Positions 22,136 through 34,235 of a stretch of 64,000 nucleotides of DNA are shown here, one piece after another. The first letter of the stretch is position 1. The number at the start of each line of letters is the position of its first letter. This DNA is from Mikania micrantha (taxonomy: Eukaryota; Streptophyta; Magnoliopsida; Asterales; Asteraceae): assembly GCA_009363875.1 (NCBI GenBank), contig CM018685.1, positions 67,033,933-67,097,932 of the forward strand. The letters run 5' to 3'. A model generated the notes under the pieces. That model saw only the letters and a program-made list of their open reading frames with translations. It searched no databases and was not told where the DNA came from. A program made the translations under genes and the position numbers.

Positions 22136-23710
22136 GTGAGTTCATATGCCCCCTTTTTCTTTAAATCTTGACTGATTTTAACTCTCGAGGCTGAGAAACA
22201 TGTTTACTTTTATTTATTTAAAAGTTTGCTTAACATGTTATTTATACTTTGATTTGATAATATTAAATTATTTATTATCGCTTATCATTGTATGCATGCT
22301 TGTATGATTATGAGATAACAGGGAAACTCATATAATGATGATAAGATAATTCTTAATCATCAACACATTATAATAACTTAGTTATAAGATTAAACTTATA
22401 ACACTTAGTTATTTCCACATGATCAAGTACTTAGACAATCTACACTTAACTGTAAAACGAGAACGTTCCCTCATGGATACTTTGGGAACACATGGATTCA
22501 GTAAATGACGATTCTTATCATTTACAGTAAATGACGGTCATGATAACGTAACTTCATGGGATTCTTGTCATTTACACATATTTAACATAACGTAATAAGA
22601 CAAGTTCTTATTCGACTTTGTTAAACACACGAGAACATTCCCACACGGATACTTTGGGAAACACATGGGTTCAGTAAATGACGGTCATGATAACGTAACT
22701 TCATGGGATTCTTGTCATTTACACCTATTTAACATAACGTAATAAGACAAGTTCTTATTCGACCTTGTTAAACACACGAGAACATTCCCACACGGATACT
22801 TTGGGAAACACATGGGTTCAGTAAATGACGGTCATGATAACGTAACTTCATGGGATTCTTGTCATTTACACCAAATTAACATAACGTAATAAGACAAGTT
22901 CTTATTCGACTTTGTTAAACACACGAGAACATTCCCACACGGATACTTTGGGAAACACATGGGTTCAGTAAATGACGGTCATGATAACGTAACTTCATGG
23001 GATTCTTGTCATTTACACCCGATTATCATAACGTAATAAGACAAGTTCTTATTTGACTTTGTTAATCACATGATTAAATCCCACACGGAAACTTTGGGAT
23101 CACACGGCGGGATAGGAGAGAATGGGATGCATTTTAATCTGATTACGTGAGGATTAAAATGGATTCCATTCGGATTCTATACGCTACATTTGGAGACATA
23201 TGGTGAACAGTTAACTGATACTTTTAATTAAATTAAAAGTGTAATATAAAAGTTAACCTCTCAAGTAATAGAATAATATAAGGATTAGATTTAAATAATC
23301 TAAATTCCTTAATTCAACGAGGGTTTATCAATACTTCGGTTTGATAACTAAACTCCTCTTACTATATTATTATTCTACATATGATGACACAACGGACAAT
23401 TCGGATAATTGGGAAGTGGATATCTTTAGTTGTATCGCAAGTGGTGTGGAGTTTGGTTAAGAATGTGGTGGGATAGCGTCTGGGCTTGACCCTTTCGTGA
23501 TTCCCTATATATAAGCATACTTAATTAGGCGATATACTACTTGTACATATAACTAAGGAGAGGCCATTGGGTGGAACAGGTGAAACAGGTATACAAGCAA
23601 CAGATATGACAGTGTGAATGTTTGCATGATCAGTTCAATGGTTTTCAATTTACATACTTATGAACTCACCAACCTAGTGTTGACTTTGTTTAAATTACAT
23701 GTTTTCTCAG
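22136..23710 (+). other. Putative leader intron in solo LTR copy B
   Basis: The donor ACAAG/GTGAGTTCATA is at 22136 and the acceptor TTTTCTCAG/GTGAC ends at 23710. GGTGAGTTCATA at the donor is exactly complementary over 12 bases to TATGAACTCACC at 23659-23670. The span differs from copy A (1,575 against 1,190 bases), yet both end blocks and their complementarity are kept. Confidence 0.5.
22474..23105 (+). repeat. 147-bp tandem repeat, about four copies
   Basis: TTAAACACACGAGAACATTC recurs at 22621, 22768 and 22915, and as a variant at 23062, with exact 147-base spacing. A more diverged unit precedes at about 22474. Each unit contains the inverted pair GTAAATGACGGTC / TTGTCATTTAC. It lies inside the putative leader intron of solo LTR copy B. 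Confidence 0.88.
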
Positions 23711-24327
23711 GTGACGAACAGGTGTAGATACTTTATGCAAGTGTTAAGCTAGTGGGCTCATAGAAGACCTAGCTTTCTTTTGATTGCATACATTTTGATA
23801 TGTCAGAACACTGAATCACTTTTGTATATCTTGTACAGATCAAGATATAAACTCATTGATTCTTTTTGATTAGATTTACTTAGTTAAATTATGAAGTACA
23901 ATGTAATTTAACTTTGTAATTCTATTTCATGTCATGATTAGCATTTCTCATTTATATCTCATGTGCTATGTAAACAATCTGATCATTTGATTATCAACAC
24001 AATGATATCGCGCCCCGGGAACTTTCCGCCTGACGGGAAAACACGATCCGTTCCCGCCGGCTCGGGGTGTGACACTTTGTATGATGATGTGCTATGTGTT
24101 AACATGATCACGTAGGACTATTGAACATGCTAGAACTTTAAAACCGATGTGCTTTGTGAACTTTCCATAAATGGAAACTTACTACAAATAGTAAGTTGTC
24201 CATAGACGCGACCTACGCGTTTTGCACACGACAAACACTTACACGATTGCTACATGATTCACAAACCGTCACACGGTTCACCAACGGGTCGTTGACTTGA
24301 CACGGTCAACTTTGGTCAACTCTAGTC

Positions 24328-24443
24328 AAACACGGTCAATGTGGACCAACACAGTCAAACACGGTCAATGTGGACCAACACAGTCAAACACGGTCAATGT
24401 GGACCAACACAGTCAAACACGGTCAACGTGGACCGACACGGAC
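24328..24443 (+). repeat. 29-bp W-box-rich tandem repeat, 3' LTR copy
   Basis: This is the counterpart of the array at 5858 with the same four 29-base units, preceded by GGTCAACTTTGGTCAACT. The two arrays are essentially identical. Confidence 0.85.
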
Positions 24444-24607
24444 AAACATGAACAACCAAGGGTTGTCGGACACAAACACGAGCACTAACACAAACACTAG
24501 CACTGTCACTTACACCAACTCACGTACGGTATACGATATAGGTTGCCGGTGACCGACACGCATTTCGACGCAGGAGCTTACGCTTACTTATCGTCTTATT
24601 CACTAAG

Positions 24608-25079
24608 GTGAGTTTACGGCCCTCTTTACTCTTTTTCAAACGCTTTCAAATAGGGGGAGAATACTAGTTGCATCGAGTCAAACATTATTGCTATTACAAA
24701 CATTTTTGTGTATGCTGGTTTATTGGACAAACATTAAGTGTTGAACTCGTATTAAGCCCTCACAAAGTCTTACCGTTAATGTACGAACAACGTGGTAGAT
24801 TTGGATGGATCCATTAGGGAATGACTAACCCCACGGGGCACTATGTTGACTGGATGTCATAACCCGTGCAAATTCTGACCTAACTTGCTATGCATACGAG
24901 GCATAGCGGAGGCAAGGACAAACAAGTCTAGTTCGGTAGTGACGCACTGACACTTTGGGCCTAGGGCTCGGTACTAACATTGATAAACAGCATAACACAC
25001 TTTCTTACTACATATGTATATCAAAACCTGTGAACTCACCAACCATTGTGTTGACACTTTTTCAAACTTGTATTCTCAG
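24608..25079 (+). other. Putative leader intron in the 3' LTR
   Basis: Counterpart of 6140-6612: donor CTAAG/GTGAGTTTAC, acceptor TATTCTCAG/GTAAC, and CTGTGAACTCACC before the acceptor. It is not independent evidence because it is a near-identical copy. Confidence 0.5.
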
Positions 25080-25424
25080 GTAACTAGCTGCGCATGGAAC
25101 AGGATGCACATTAAGGGATGAGCTTTAGGAACCGCATGCATTCTTTTGTGTCCTTTAAAAACAATTTAACTTTTACTGTATTAAACAATGTTGTGTTAAA
25201 CTATTCACATGTCCGCTGCAAATTTGTCAAACATTTGATTTTCCGCTGCAATATTATATGATAACTTTTATTCCGCTGCAAACTATTTTATGAGTGTATG
25301 TGTCAAACTTTGGATTTGTAAACGCATATAGAGGTGTTCTATATGACCTTGAGCTGTGATTCTGGCCACGTCACACCCACGTGGACTGACACCACGAGTG
25401 GGAAATTGGGGGTGTGACAATATG

Positions 25425-27689
25425 TATAATGTATGTATGGTTCCTTGCTTGAATACCTTGTACATGATGCATCAATGACATTCAAAAAGTGAATAGTCAT
25501 TTTGAGAGGTAAAATATCTTTACAAATTAATATATATAATAATAACTATAAATTATAATGATGGTTTGATGTTAACGTAACCTTTAATTTTGAAAAAAAA
25601 ATTATAATTAGTTTTCAACTTTCTAGAATATTACTTTTAACTTTTTAATTTTAATATATTTAAAGTTAATTATCTATTTTTGATCTTTACTCAATAATTT
25701 TTGCTTACTTATTTTATAAATAATAATTGTGAGTCATATGTACTGACGTTAACGTTACTGCTGTGAAAGCTGAGTCTGACACCAACAGAATAACATCGGT
25801 CGTTATATAAATGAATTTTATCTAAGGTTTTATCAATATAACCGAGTCTATATAACTTCATATGTTTCTTCTTCTTGTTTTTTTTTTGATAAATCACGGT
25901 AATTTTACTAACGCAACGCACATAATAAAATTCGTGAACACACTGATTTACGCAAAGTCGCTTTTTTCTAATTCAATACTTTTTTACTTTTATATTTCAA
26001 TATATGTTGCATGATAATTTTATATAGGGTGAGGCTATAGTAAAAAAGATTAAATTGGTGAAAAGTGTGAAAATGATTGTAGGTCATTAGATTTATAATT
26101 TAATGATTGAAATCAAAGTTGTATTAAAAAGTTGGTAGAATGATATTTTAGTCATATACACTTTTGTATTTGTAAAAAGATTGTTTTCCTTCAACTTTTA
26201 TATTTGTAATGCAACATTGTGTCTTTTTGTTTGTAACTGTTTCTCTGTGTTCGTCATTGTGTCTTATTATTTTTTTTCTAAAATGATGAGCTTTAAAAAT
26301 AATAATGACGAAACAACATAATAACGTACTTTTTATATGTAAATAATAATGATAAAAGAAAAAAGAAAAATTCATCTAATACATAAAAAACAGTGATAAT
26401 ATATAATCAAATATTCAAAAACATAAAACACAATGATGAATACATGTGACTGAATAACCTAAATATATGCTACTAAAATAAAAGGTTTTTAAAAAAATGC
26501 TAAAATAATACAATTGTGTACTTTTTATATGGAAAACATAAAAACAAATAAAAAATTTATTTAATATATAAAAAATACGAAATAAATTAAAATGTATAAC
26601 ACAATGATAAATACATATAACACAATGACGTGAACGTAAAATAAAATGATGAGTATATTACACAATAACCTAAACGTAAAACACAGTGAGATGAACATAA
26701 AACACAATTATTAATACATTACAGAATGACTTAAACATAGAACACAATAACCAAAATGTCAAAAAATATAGACAACTTATGTTTTTTTTTAAATTATGAA
26801 CGTAAAACACAATGATGAGTATGTTATTCAGTCACTTGAACGTAAAACACAATGATGAATATATTACACAATGACCAGAGCGTAAAATACAATGATTCGT
26901 ATATTACACAATGACCATAACGTAAAATACAATGATTCGTATATTATACAATAACCTGAACATAACAAAATAACGAGTATATTACACAATAACCTGAATG
27001 TAAGACACAATGATAAATATATTACACAAAGTTCTGAAGAAGATAAACACAATGATTAATATATTACACAATGACTTAAATATAAAACACGATGACCAAA
27101 ATGTATTTTTCAAAAAATAAAGGCAACTTTTGTTTTTTGTTTCTTTTTAAATGATGAGTTTTAAAAACATAATGGTGAAATAACACAATTATGAATATTT
27201 AATACATAATACATAAAACATAAAAAATAAATAATAACAATTTATTTAATGCATAAAACATAATAAAATAACACAATATGATATAAAAAAATAAAACACA
27301 ATAATAAAAAGCATAAACAAACAAACAAACAAACTTACCCAGTACATTTCCACTTTTCAGTAGGGTATGGAGGAGAAAGATGAACGCATGCCTTACCCTT
27401 ATCACAGTTAGGATAAAGAGTTTGTTCCAAAGGAGTCCCGACTCAAATTTATCGTTTGAAGTTGATCATCCCAACACTTATAACGTTATTTTCACAAAAT
27501 GAGTAAAATAAAATTAAAATTAGTGCAATTTTACCTTGGTCCTTGAGGACCCACACATATATACATTAATAAAAAGCATAAAACACAATAATAGGATCTC
27601 ATAATTTCTTTTGGGTCTTTTTGGGTGGGCTGGGCATGTCTGCTGGGTGGAATTACTGGGCTGGGTTGATTGGTTATCTATGGGCTGGG
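25425..27689. repeat. Duplicated flank, copy 2 (matches 6953-9216)
   Basis: This follows the 3' LTR directly after the ATATG target duplication and repeats copy 1, including the minisatellite and SINE-like repeat. After TATGGGCTGGG it continues into unique flank (CTCTTGTGGGTGG). This copy is therefore the natural context and copy 1 ends at a rearrangement junction. Confidence 0.9.
27315..27566 (-). mobile_element. Au-SINE-like dispersed repeat, copy 2
   Basis: This is the equivalent of copy 1 inside the duplicated flank, with the same head, palindrome, body and TTTGTTTG tail on the minus strand. It differs from copy 1 by a few bases. Confidence 0.6.
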
Positions 27690-28089
27690 CTCTTGTGGGT
27701 GGCTGGTCCTGCATTTGGGTTATTGGTTTCAAAGGGTTGGGACTGATATAAATGGGTTTACTCTGATATATTCTGGTGGGCTAACACGATCTCGGGGTGG
27801 GGCTATGGTAAGGAGAGGTAGTTAATGCATAACATCATGTTAAAAGAACAAGCAAATGGTAATGGGGCCAGTCTCGGTATGGACTTGTACTGGAGCTGTA
27901 AATTCAAAGCAGTGTATACTGTATAGTATGTGTAATTGGGCTTGGGCTGCAGAATTTGTATCTTGACCATATGGTGATCCTCCTTGGCTACTTCCAATTA
28001 AGTCAAGAGGGACTCATAGTTATTTGCAGGGTTTCTACTCTTCTAATTAGGGTTGGTGGTCAAATGATTGTTTCTATGTTAACTTTAGT

Positions 28090-28926
28090 CGGTGGCGGAT
28101 CTAGAAATTTATTTCATTGGGGTCGGGATTTTGTTTGGATAATTATTTGTTGTTAAAGATTTTTTTAACCAATTTGAATGAGGTCGGGTCGGATCACCCA
28201 ATAAAATGATAAATATAAATTAAATCACAAATTCATAAAAAAAATACGTCAAATTATCATCTCGTTTATTATTATATATGATAAATTGGTTTTCTTTCGG
28301 CATTATTCGAATGAATACTATTTAAATCAACAAATTCAAGATTCAAAGAAGGTGAAGGTTCAAGTTTTTTTATATTGTTTCATATTACCTAAATATACAA
28401 ATTATACACAACAACTAAGTTCCTCATTATGCTAAAAGTTTCAAATTATGAAATTATACAATAATCACTCAATCTATAAATTACGGTTGTTATGATGTGG
28501 AGGACAACAGTGTATATTAGTAAGTTATTGTTCCAGTCCATTTTTCAGGAACGAACCGAACATGAATATTTTTTAGAAAGAAACTGAACATGAATTCTGA
28601 TCGTCAAATTCAATCACTCAATATACAAATTGGGTCTTATTACTTTTTTAAGTGGGTTATGAGTGATTGGGTATTGAGTTAAATAATTAATTATTAGTTG
28701 TGTTTCATCACAGATAATGCATATTACGTTATTTAGGCATTATTTTATTATTTTTGGCTTTAAAATAGTTTTAAATTGAGCTTCATCAGGTTCGTCAAAT
28801 TTTCATAGGGGTCGTTGACAAATTTTCTTGGGGATCGGACGAGATCGGATCCCATATATAACATTGAAAATATAAAGTTCATGGGCATCAACCGACCCCC
28901 AAACCCACAAGGTGAGTCCGCCTCTG
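28090..28926. mobile_element. Non-autonomous hAT-like element
   Basis: The ends are CGGTGGCGGATCTAG and, inverted, CAGAGGCGGACTCA. A perfect 8-bp duplication ACTTTAGT lies at 28082-28089 and 28927-28934. Eight-base duplications and CAGNGGCGGA ends are typical of hAT elements. No transposase is encoded. Confidence 0.82.
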
Positions 28927-28978
28927 ACTTTAGTTTTGGTCAATCCTTGGTGGCACAGTTAGTATTGGGGAATACTAA

Positions 28979-29727
28979 TTTAGGGATGGCAAAAAAACCC
29001 AAGCCCGACGGGTTTACCCGAAACCCGCTACATATGGGACGTATTCCCAAACCCGATGGGTATTGGGCCGGGTATGAGATTAATTTTAAAAATTTTCGAA
29101 GGTATGGGACGGGCTTGGGATTTGTTCATATACCCGTTTACCCGGCCCGATTACCCGATTATATATACCCGTTTACCCGTCCCGTGTACCCGATTATAAA
29201 TACCATTTATATACATTTGAATTAATAGAATTTGTTTTTTTAATCCTTTTGAACTTTAGAAATTGTTCACATAATTTGTTTCTTTTTTCGTCTTTGTTTT
29301 TTTTGTGGCAACTACAAAAAATTTTTTGAACCGTTTTGTTAATAATTGCTATTTTTTGGTTTATCTTGAACAATGATAATCAACTTATAACATTTTGAAA
29401 TTTCATGTTATTTGATATATTAATAGCTTGTTCTTGACATATTTAACATATAGTTTTCGGTTATAAAAAAATAAATTTATTATTAGTTACCCGATACCAG
29501 ACGTGTTTTAAGCCATTTATTCTCAACGAATATATTTAGCTAAACCCGCCGGGATACCAGAAACCCGCCGGGATACCAGAAACCCGCCAGGATACCCGAT
29601 ACCCGACGGGTAAATACCCGATAGATACCCGATGGGATTTGGGACGGGTATGGGACATACTTTTGTAAACGGGTATGGGACTGGGATTACTCAAACCCGT
29701 CCCAAACCCGGCCCATTGCCATCCCTA
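28979..29727. mobile_element. Non-autonomous hAT-like element with ACCCG subterminal repeats
   Basis: Inverted ends TAGGGATGGCAA / TTGCCATCCCTA are followed by many ACCCG or CGGGT repeats at both ends (CCCGACGGGTTTACCCG; AACCCGCCGGGATACC). Such clusters are transposase-binding-like. The flanks AATACTAA (28971-28978) and AATACTAT (29728-29735) agree at 7 of 8 bases. The apparent ORF from 28815 is fortuitous. Confidence 0.75.
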
Positions 29728-29759
29728 AATACTATACATGGCAAGTTTCCCGGGGTGTC

Positions 29760-30190
29760 TTGGGTGTATTATCAACTTATGTTGAATCATGTTAACTATA
29801 CATGACAATCTTGATTCATAGCAAGATAAATGGATAGAAATGGGTAAACAAATATTGTATTTTGGGTTGAAATGGGTAACGTTATGACATAGTATGGGTT
29901 GAGATGGGTAACACTTCAACACGAAGCGGGTCAATATGGACAACTTAAAAACCATGTGAATATAAGGGATTTCAATGGGTAAGAATGTTCAATAATATAT
30001 TTAATGAAAAAATCATTAAAAATTATTCAAATAAACTATTTATTTAGTCAACTCATTTTAACTTAAGCAAAATTGATTTTTTAAACGACCCGTTTAAACC
30101 CAAACAGATTTTACTTAAAACCCATCTTGACCCTCACGGCAGCACCCGTTCTGACCCGTTACCCAACCCAACCCGCCCATTTTGTCAGGT
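29760..30190. repeat. CGGGT-rich dispersed repeat, copy A
   Basis: TGGGTAACG, GGGTCAA and GACCCGTT motifs recur. The segment resembles, in inverted orientation, 54090-54500 (shared ATGGGTAAACAA and CAACCCGCCCATTTTG blocks). It is probably a diverged non-autonomous element; ends are not certain. Confidence 0.5.
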
Positions 30191-32426
30191 ATAATGTTAA
30201 CTCAATGGGTAGCAGCCAAATGGGAAGTACTATGGTGGCTGCTTTGTTGACCTGCTTGTGGGTCAAACCATCATTTTATTTTCGGCCAAAGGATACTTCA
30301 TTGCTGGGACAGGAATGTCATTTATCTGGGCTCTTTTCTGGATCTTATTGGGTTGTCTATGAAAATTTATTGCTGGATTTCTGGATCTTATTGGCTGCAT
30401 TATAAATTAATGTTGACTTATGCAAAGTCAAAGGGTGACAGTCATTTGGGAAAAAATAATGGTGTTGCGTTATAACTGGCAAGATCAGGCTGCTGATGGA
30501 ATGGAAGGATAGGGACAAGTGGGCGGCTATGATCACCCTAAGGTGGGTCAAACCATGTGTTATTGCTGGGTCTAAGGGGGATGGTATGTTGACTTCATCA
30601 TTGATCAAATATGGTTGCTTTCACTTGTTTCAAAAGTAATGCTGAATTTTATGGGAGTCAACTATTAGTTTGCTGGTGGATTCATCTTGGCTGCTATGTT
30701 GACTTCATAATTGGGGTGGAAGGGGCTGGTTGGGGGGAGGGGGGGGGAGGGGGAGGGGGAGGGGGGGGGGGGGGCGGTTGGGGCTGGTGTGGCCTAGGCG
30801 GCCTATGGTTGGCCTGTCTTTGGCATTACTTGTTGGATATTTTAGTGTAATTGGATTAATTTTATCGATCAATGCGAATCATGAAATTCATTAAACAAGT
30901 TGGGTGTGGGGCGCACGCTTGTTTAAGGTTTTGTGATTCAATAAGGGTTTAAGGGGGCAACGCCCCTTGGGGGGTGCCGGGGGCAGCACCCCTGGATAGC
31001 GGGGTCCAAGGGGTGGCAGTTTCTAGCTGACGAATTCAAGAAAATTGATCGATCAAAATTTCACTGGTTCATTGATACACAAACGAATTCATACTTGTTC
31101 TTGATTCTAATTGAATATTATCCGATCAAACATTTGAGTGAACCACAAATAGTTTGATATGAAAGTGTTATACACGACTTTCAATTCATCCGATGATTTA
31201 ATCTGTTCGTATTCTGGAATAATCTCTACAATACTGCAGCTGCTGGATATGGCCCAGCTGACACATGTTTTGACACATGGGTATGTGCATTTTTGGGGCC
31301 ACGATAAATGCTACAGTGTCTTTGAAATTTGACCAAGAAGCTTGTGTTAGGGAGGATAGGCAGAATTTGAACAAAGGGACCTGGCCTAATCAATGTAATG
31401 AGCTGCAGGGGTATACAAATGGTGAGGCCCAAAGTTTTTCTGGTGTGCTTGGGAACGCTTGGCATCATTAGAAAATCTGCTCTGTTTTATTGTATTTGTA
31501 TTGTTTCCTTTATAGTAAGTGGTTAATGTGTATCGTTAGCATTTAACTATAGGATTTACTCCCGGTTTTTGTATAGGTGAGGAGATGGCACCAGTTATAT
31601 TCCGCCTGTTTTTTGGGTGCCCAAAGGTTGTTTTGGGCATGGTCACTTGTATTCACGGAGGTATGCCTTCATGAGGGTGTAATTGGTTCTTTGGTTGATA
31701 TATATTTTTTTGGGCAAAATGCCCTTTATCCAAAAAAAATGTAATTATCAAGGAAAACATAAATTAATTACTTGTCTTGACGGTTTTCATATAAAACACA
31801 AAATTATAAACGGTAAAATTATTATCATTCTTTATATTTTATATTTCTATAATTATAAGGGTGTTGTAAAAAATAAATTTAAATAACACCATTGGATAAG
31901 TAGATACAGAATTTAAACATGTTAATGTTGATCAATACGTGTGGTTAGATTTAAACATGTATACGAATAATAAAATAATAAACAGATAGATGAAATAAAA
32001 CTTATTAATATGTTAATCGCAGTGTTGATTCCTGACATGACTCTTAGCAGCATCAGATGTGATCGGGTTCCGTTTAGAGTGTACAGTGACGATGTAATTT
32101 AGTAATTAGATGGAGAGGTTTAAAGGTTCACGAATTCTAGAGATTATGAATTTGTATGTGATGTTAACATTAGTCAAAATAAAAGCCTTAATATCATTTA
32201 TATACATATAAGTGGAAGCTCTAATTATGATAGTAAAGGTAATTACGTTCATCAAATAATTTACCTATATTATACGTGTATTTATATAATTGATCAATTA
32301 GACAAATAATCATAAGGGTCATATTGTAAATATATGATTTAACCTTATAATTAAGATTATAGATTAATGTGGCTTATTGATTTTACATCATAATTCTTTT
32401 ATACAACAACCTACCTAGTTAAATCT
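30191..32426. other. Non-coding stretch with G-rich tract and GC-rich foldbacks
   Basis: No gene is recognised. It holds a 45-base G/A tract (30731-30775) and a GC-rich hairpin region (30955-31020, GGGTGCCGGGGGCAGCACCC). The glycine-rich ORF over the G tract is an artefact. Confidence 0.5.
30731..30775 (+). other. Potential G-quadruplex tract
   Basis: Six runs of five or more G, the last of 14, are separated by single A residues and end in CGG. Runs of this kind can fold into G-quadruplexes and are prone to sequencing and length errors. Confidence 0.8.
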
Positions 32427-32522
32427 TACTTTGGGTGGGATGTGAGAGAGGAAAGATGAATGCACACCTTATCCGTACCTAAAATAGGATAGAGATGTTG
32501 CTTTGTATGAGTCCCCACTACA
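32427..32522 (-). repeat. Partial Au-SINE-like repeat
   Basis: GAAAGATGAATGCACACCTTA and GGATAGAGATGTTGCTTTGT followed by GAGTCCCC match the body of the SINE-like repeats at 8839 and 61316, but the head and tail are missing. Confidence 0.5.
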
Positions 32523-32985
32523 ATTCTTTTATATATCATCAAAAAATTCTCACACTACACACTTACACAAACACTCACAAATACACACACACATTAATTA
32601 CCAAGTTCTTGTCAAAATTAACCTTTTATGAATCTTTAATTTTCCAATAAGGGTTTTTTGTAGGTTAATGTTCCCTGCGTTTTTTATTTAAATGTCGATA
32701 AATGCAGAGGGTAATGATAAAAAATAGTATGCAAGTATATGTGTGTATAACCTTTCAATTCACGCTTTAACTATGTGGTTACTATATGTTTTACTCGAAG
32801 TCATAACAGATTTAAGTGTTTTTGTATGTGTATATTGATATACGGTTTTTTTATATGAGTTCATTTATGCATTGTGGATTTTATTTAATATTTTAGTCAT
32901 GGTGATTATACAATTTGGGGATATATCACAGTGAATCGATCGCTTTTGTTTGATATCTTAGGGTTTTGCTAGTAATGCGCAAGTA

Positions 32986-33062
32986 AAACCCTAGTTTGAT
33001 TTAAAGTATATGCAATATAGGAAAACCCTAGTTTGATTTAAAGTATATGCAATATAGGAAAA
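32986..33062. repeat. 37-bp tandem duplication
   Basis: AAACCCTAGTTTGATTTAAAG and the following bases up to GCAATATAGGA occur twice in a row. Confidence 0.85.
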
Positions 33063-33563
33063 CCAAGGACCTTCATGTTGGCACATATCAAAGACCTTTA
33101 TGAATCACTATCCTTCTTAAGGACATTGCACCCTCTCACAATACCTATCATCTCTCGTCTAGTGGTCACATAGCACATTTTTGGGTCTAGAAAAGTCAAG
33201 ACCAACGGTTAATTTGGATAGATTGAATGTAAACAAGAAGTATTATGTATTTGTTGATTAGGAAGCAACGAGTCACCGCACGAGCCACTAAAGACTCAAG
33301 ATTACGAAGACACTTGATGACCAAAAGACCCTAACAAATGATAGAGTTTAATTTAGTATTTATTATTTATTATCATTTTGTTGTATTTGTTGGTTTTAGG
33401 TCATGTGACACTATAAATAGAGATTATTCTCATTTGTAGAAAGATAACCAGACAAGAGAGTGGTGAGGGTGTGCTTCAATGTAATCTTGACTTCTTGAGA
33501 GAGCTCTCCCCCATGAACTCCATGGATTCTTTATCCATGGAGTTTGAGAGCATGTGAGTAGGT

Positions 33564-33715
33564 TGTAACATCTGGCCCTGTCTACCACCAATATTGCCCG
33601 CTTGAAGCTCACGGTTTTGCCTTCGGTTGCCCGGGTGAAAACTTCGAAGGCAAAACCGTGAGCTCCAAGCGGGCAAAGCGGACAATATTGGTGGTAGACG
33701 GGGCCGGATGTTACA
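33564..33715. mobile_element. 152-bp palindromic element with TG...CA ends
   Basis: TGTAACATCTGGCCCTGTC is mirrored by GACGGGGCCGGATGTTACA, and the arms pair almost to the centre (CTCACGGTTTTGCCTTCG / CGAAGGCAAAACCGTGAG). TAGGT duplications flank it (33559-33563, 33716-33720). It is absent from the right LTR, which proves insertion. A 5-bp duplication with TG...CA ends suggests mobilisation by an LTR-element integrase. Confidence 0.82.
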
Positions 33716-33875
33716 TAGGTATTGTAATCTTGTTGACTAATGAATCTTATTTGCTTTACATTGTTAGTCGTTACATTACATCTCATATTCGTTCTTGGCT
33801 TTGTTCTTCAACATCTTCACCAATCTTAAAAACTTTATCTGTTCATGTTCTGCTTAATCTTCACAAATCGGGTAG

Positions 33876-34235
33876 GTCATAGACCGACTCACGAAATCGG
33901 CACACTTTCTACCGATCAAGGAAACTGACAAATTGGAAAAGTTAACTCGGATTTACTTGAAGGAAATCGTTTCTAGACACGGAGTTCCAGTCTTGATAAT
34001 ATCCAACCGAGACAGTCGTTTTACGGCGCATTTTTGGAAGTCCTTACATAAGGCACTGGGAACAAGGTTGGATATGAGCACTACCTATCACCCGGAGACG
34101 GATGGTCAGAGTTAAAGAACCATCCAGACCTTGGAGGACATGCTTCGGGCATGCGTAATCGACTTCAGAAACAGCTGGGAGACCCACCTACCTCTGGTGG
34201 AGTTCTCATATAATAATAGCTATCACACCAGCATT
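33876..34235 (+). pseudogene. Ty3 integrase core fragment inside the Copia-like element
   Basis: The reading is IDRLTKSAHFLPIKETDKLE, then ISNRDSRFTAHFWKSLHK, TDGQS-stop-RTIQTLEDML and NSWETHLPLVEFSYNNSYHT. It is closely related to the integrase at 17600-17970 but a different copy. A GAA to TAA change removes the catalytic Glu of the DDE triad (34113-34115). The fragment starts and stops abruptly with no LTR of its own. Confidence 0.85.

Larger units (their letters stand above)
19639..24074 (+). mobile_element. Solo LTR, second Ty3-type family (copy B), nested in the 3' LTR
   Basis: A 4,436-bp segment begins TGTAACAGCAAGTGCC and ends GCTCGGGGTGTGACA, flanked by CTTTG at 19634-19638 and 24075-24079. 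The uninterrupted target is visible in the solo LTR near 5600, which proves the insertion. It has no pol genes. Against copy A it is strongly diverged except at the ends, the TATATATAAGCATAC block near 23504 and the splice-like blocks. It carries a good TATA motif (20421) and a 147-bp tandem array. Confidence 0.92.
18653..25419 (+). mobile_element. 3' LTR of the Ty3 element, with nested solo LTR and internal deletion
   Basis: It begins TGTGACACCCCG and ends GGGTGTGACA at 25419, followed by ATATG (25420-25424), the same target site as the solo LTR at 3961. Without the 4.4-kb nested insertion and allowing for a deletion of about 663 bp, its length (about 2,990 bp) equals that of the solo LTR. 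The deletion removes the equivalent of 4718-5380. The breakpoint near 19410 has a shared TCAT in both flanks, so microhomology-mediated loss is likely. Confidence 0.92.

Noticed and set aside
30611..30850. Glycine-rich ORF
   Set aside because: Its glycines are the translation of a G-rich tract; it has no domain, start context or splice support.
33430..33882. ORFs across the 152-bp palindrome
   Set aside because: They read through an inserted hairpin and LTR sequence and show no domain.
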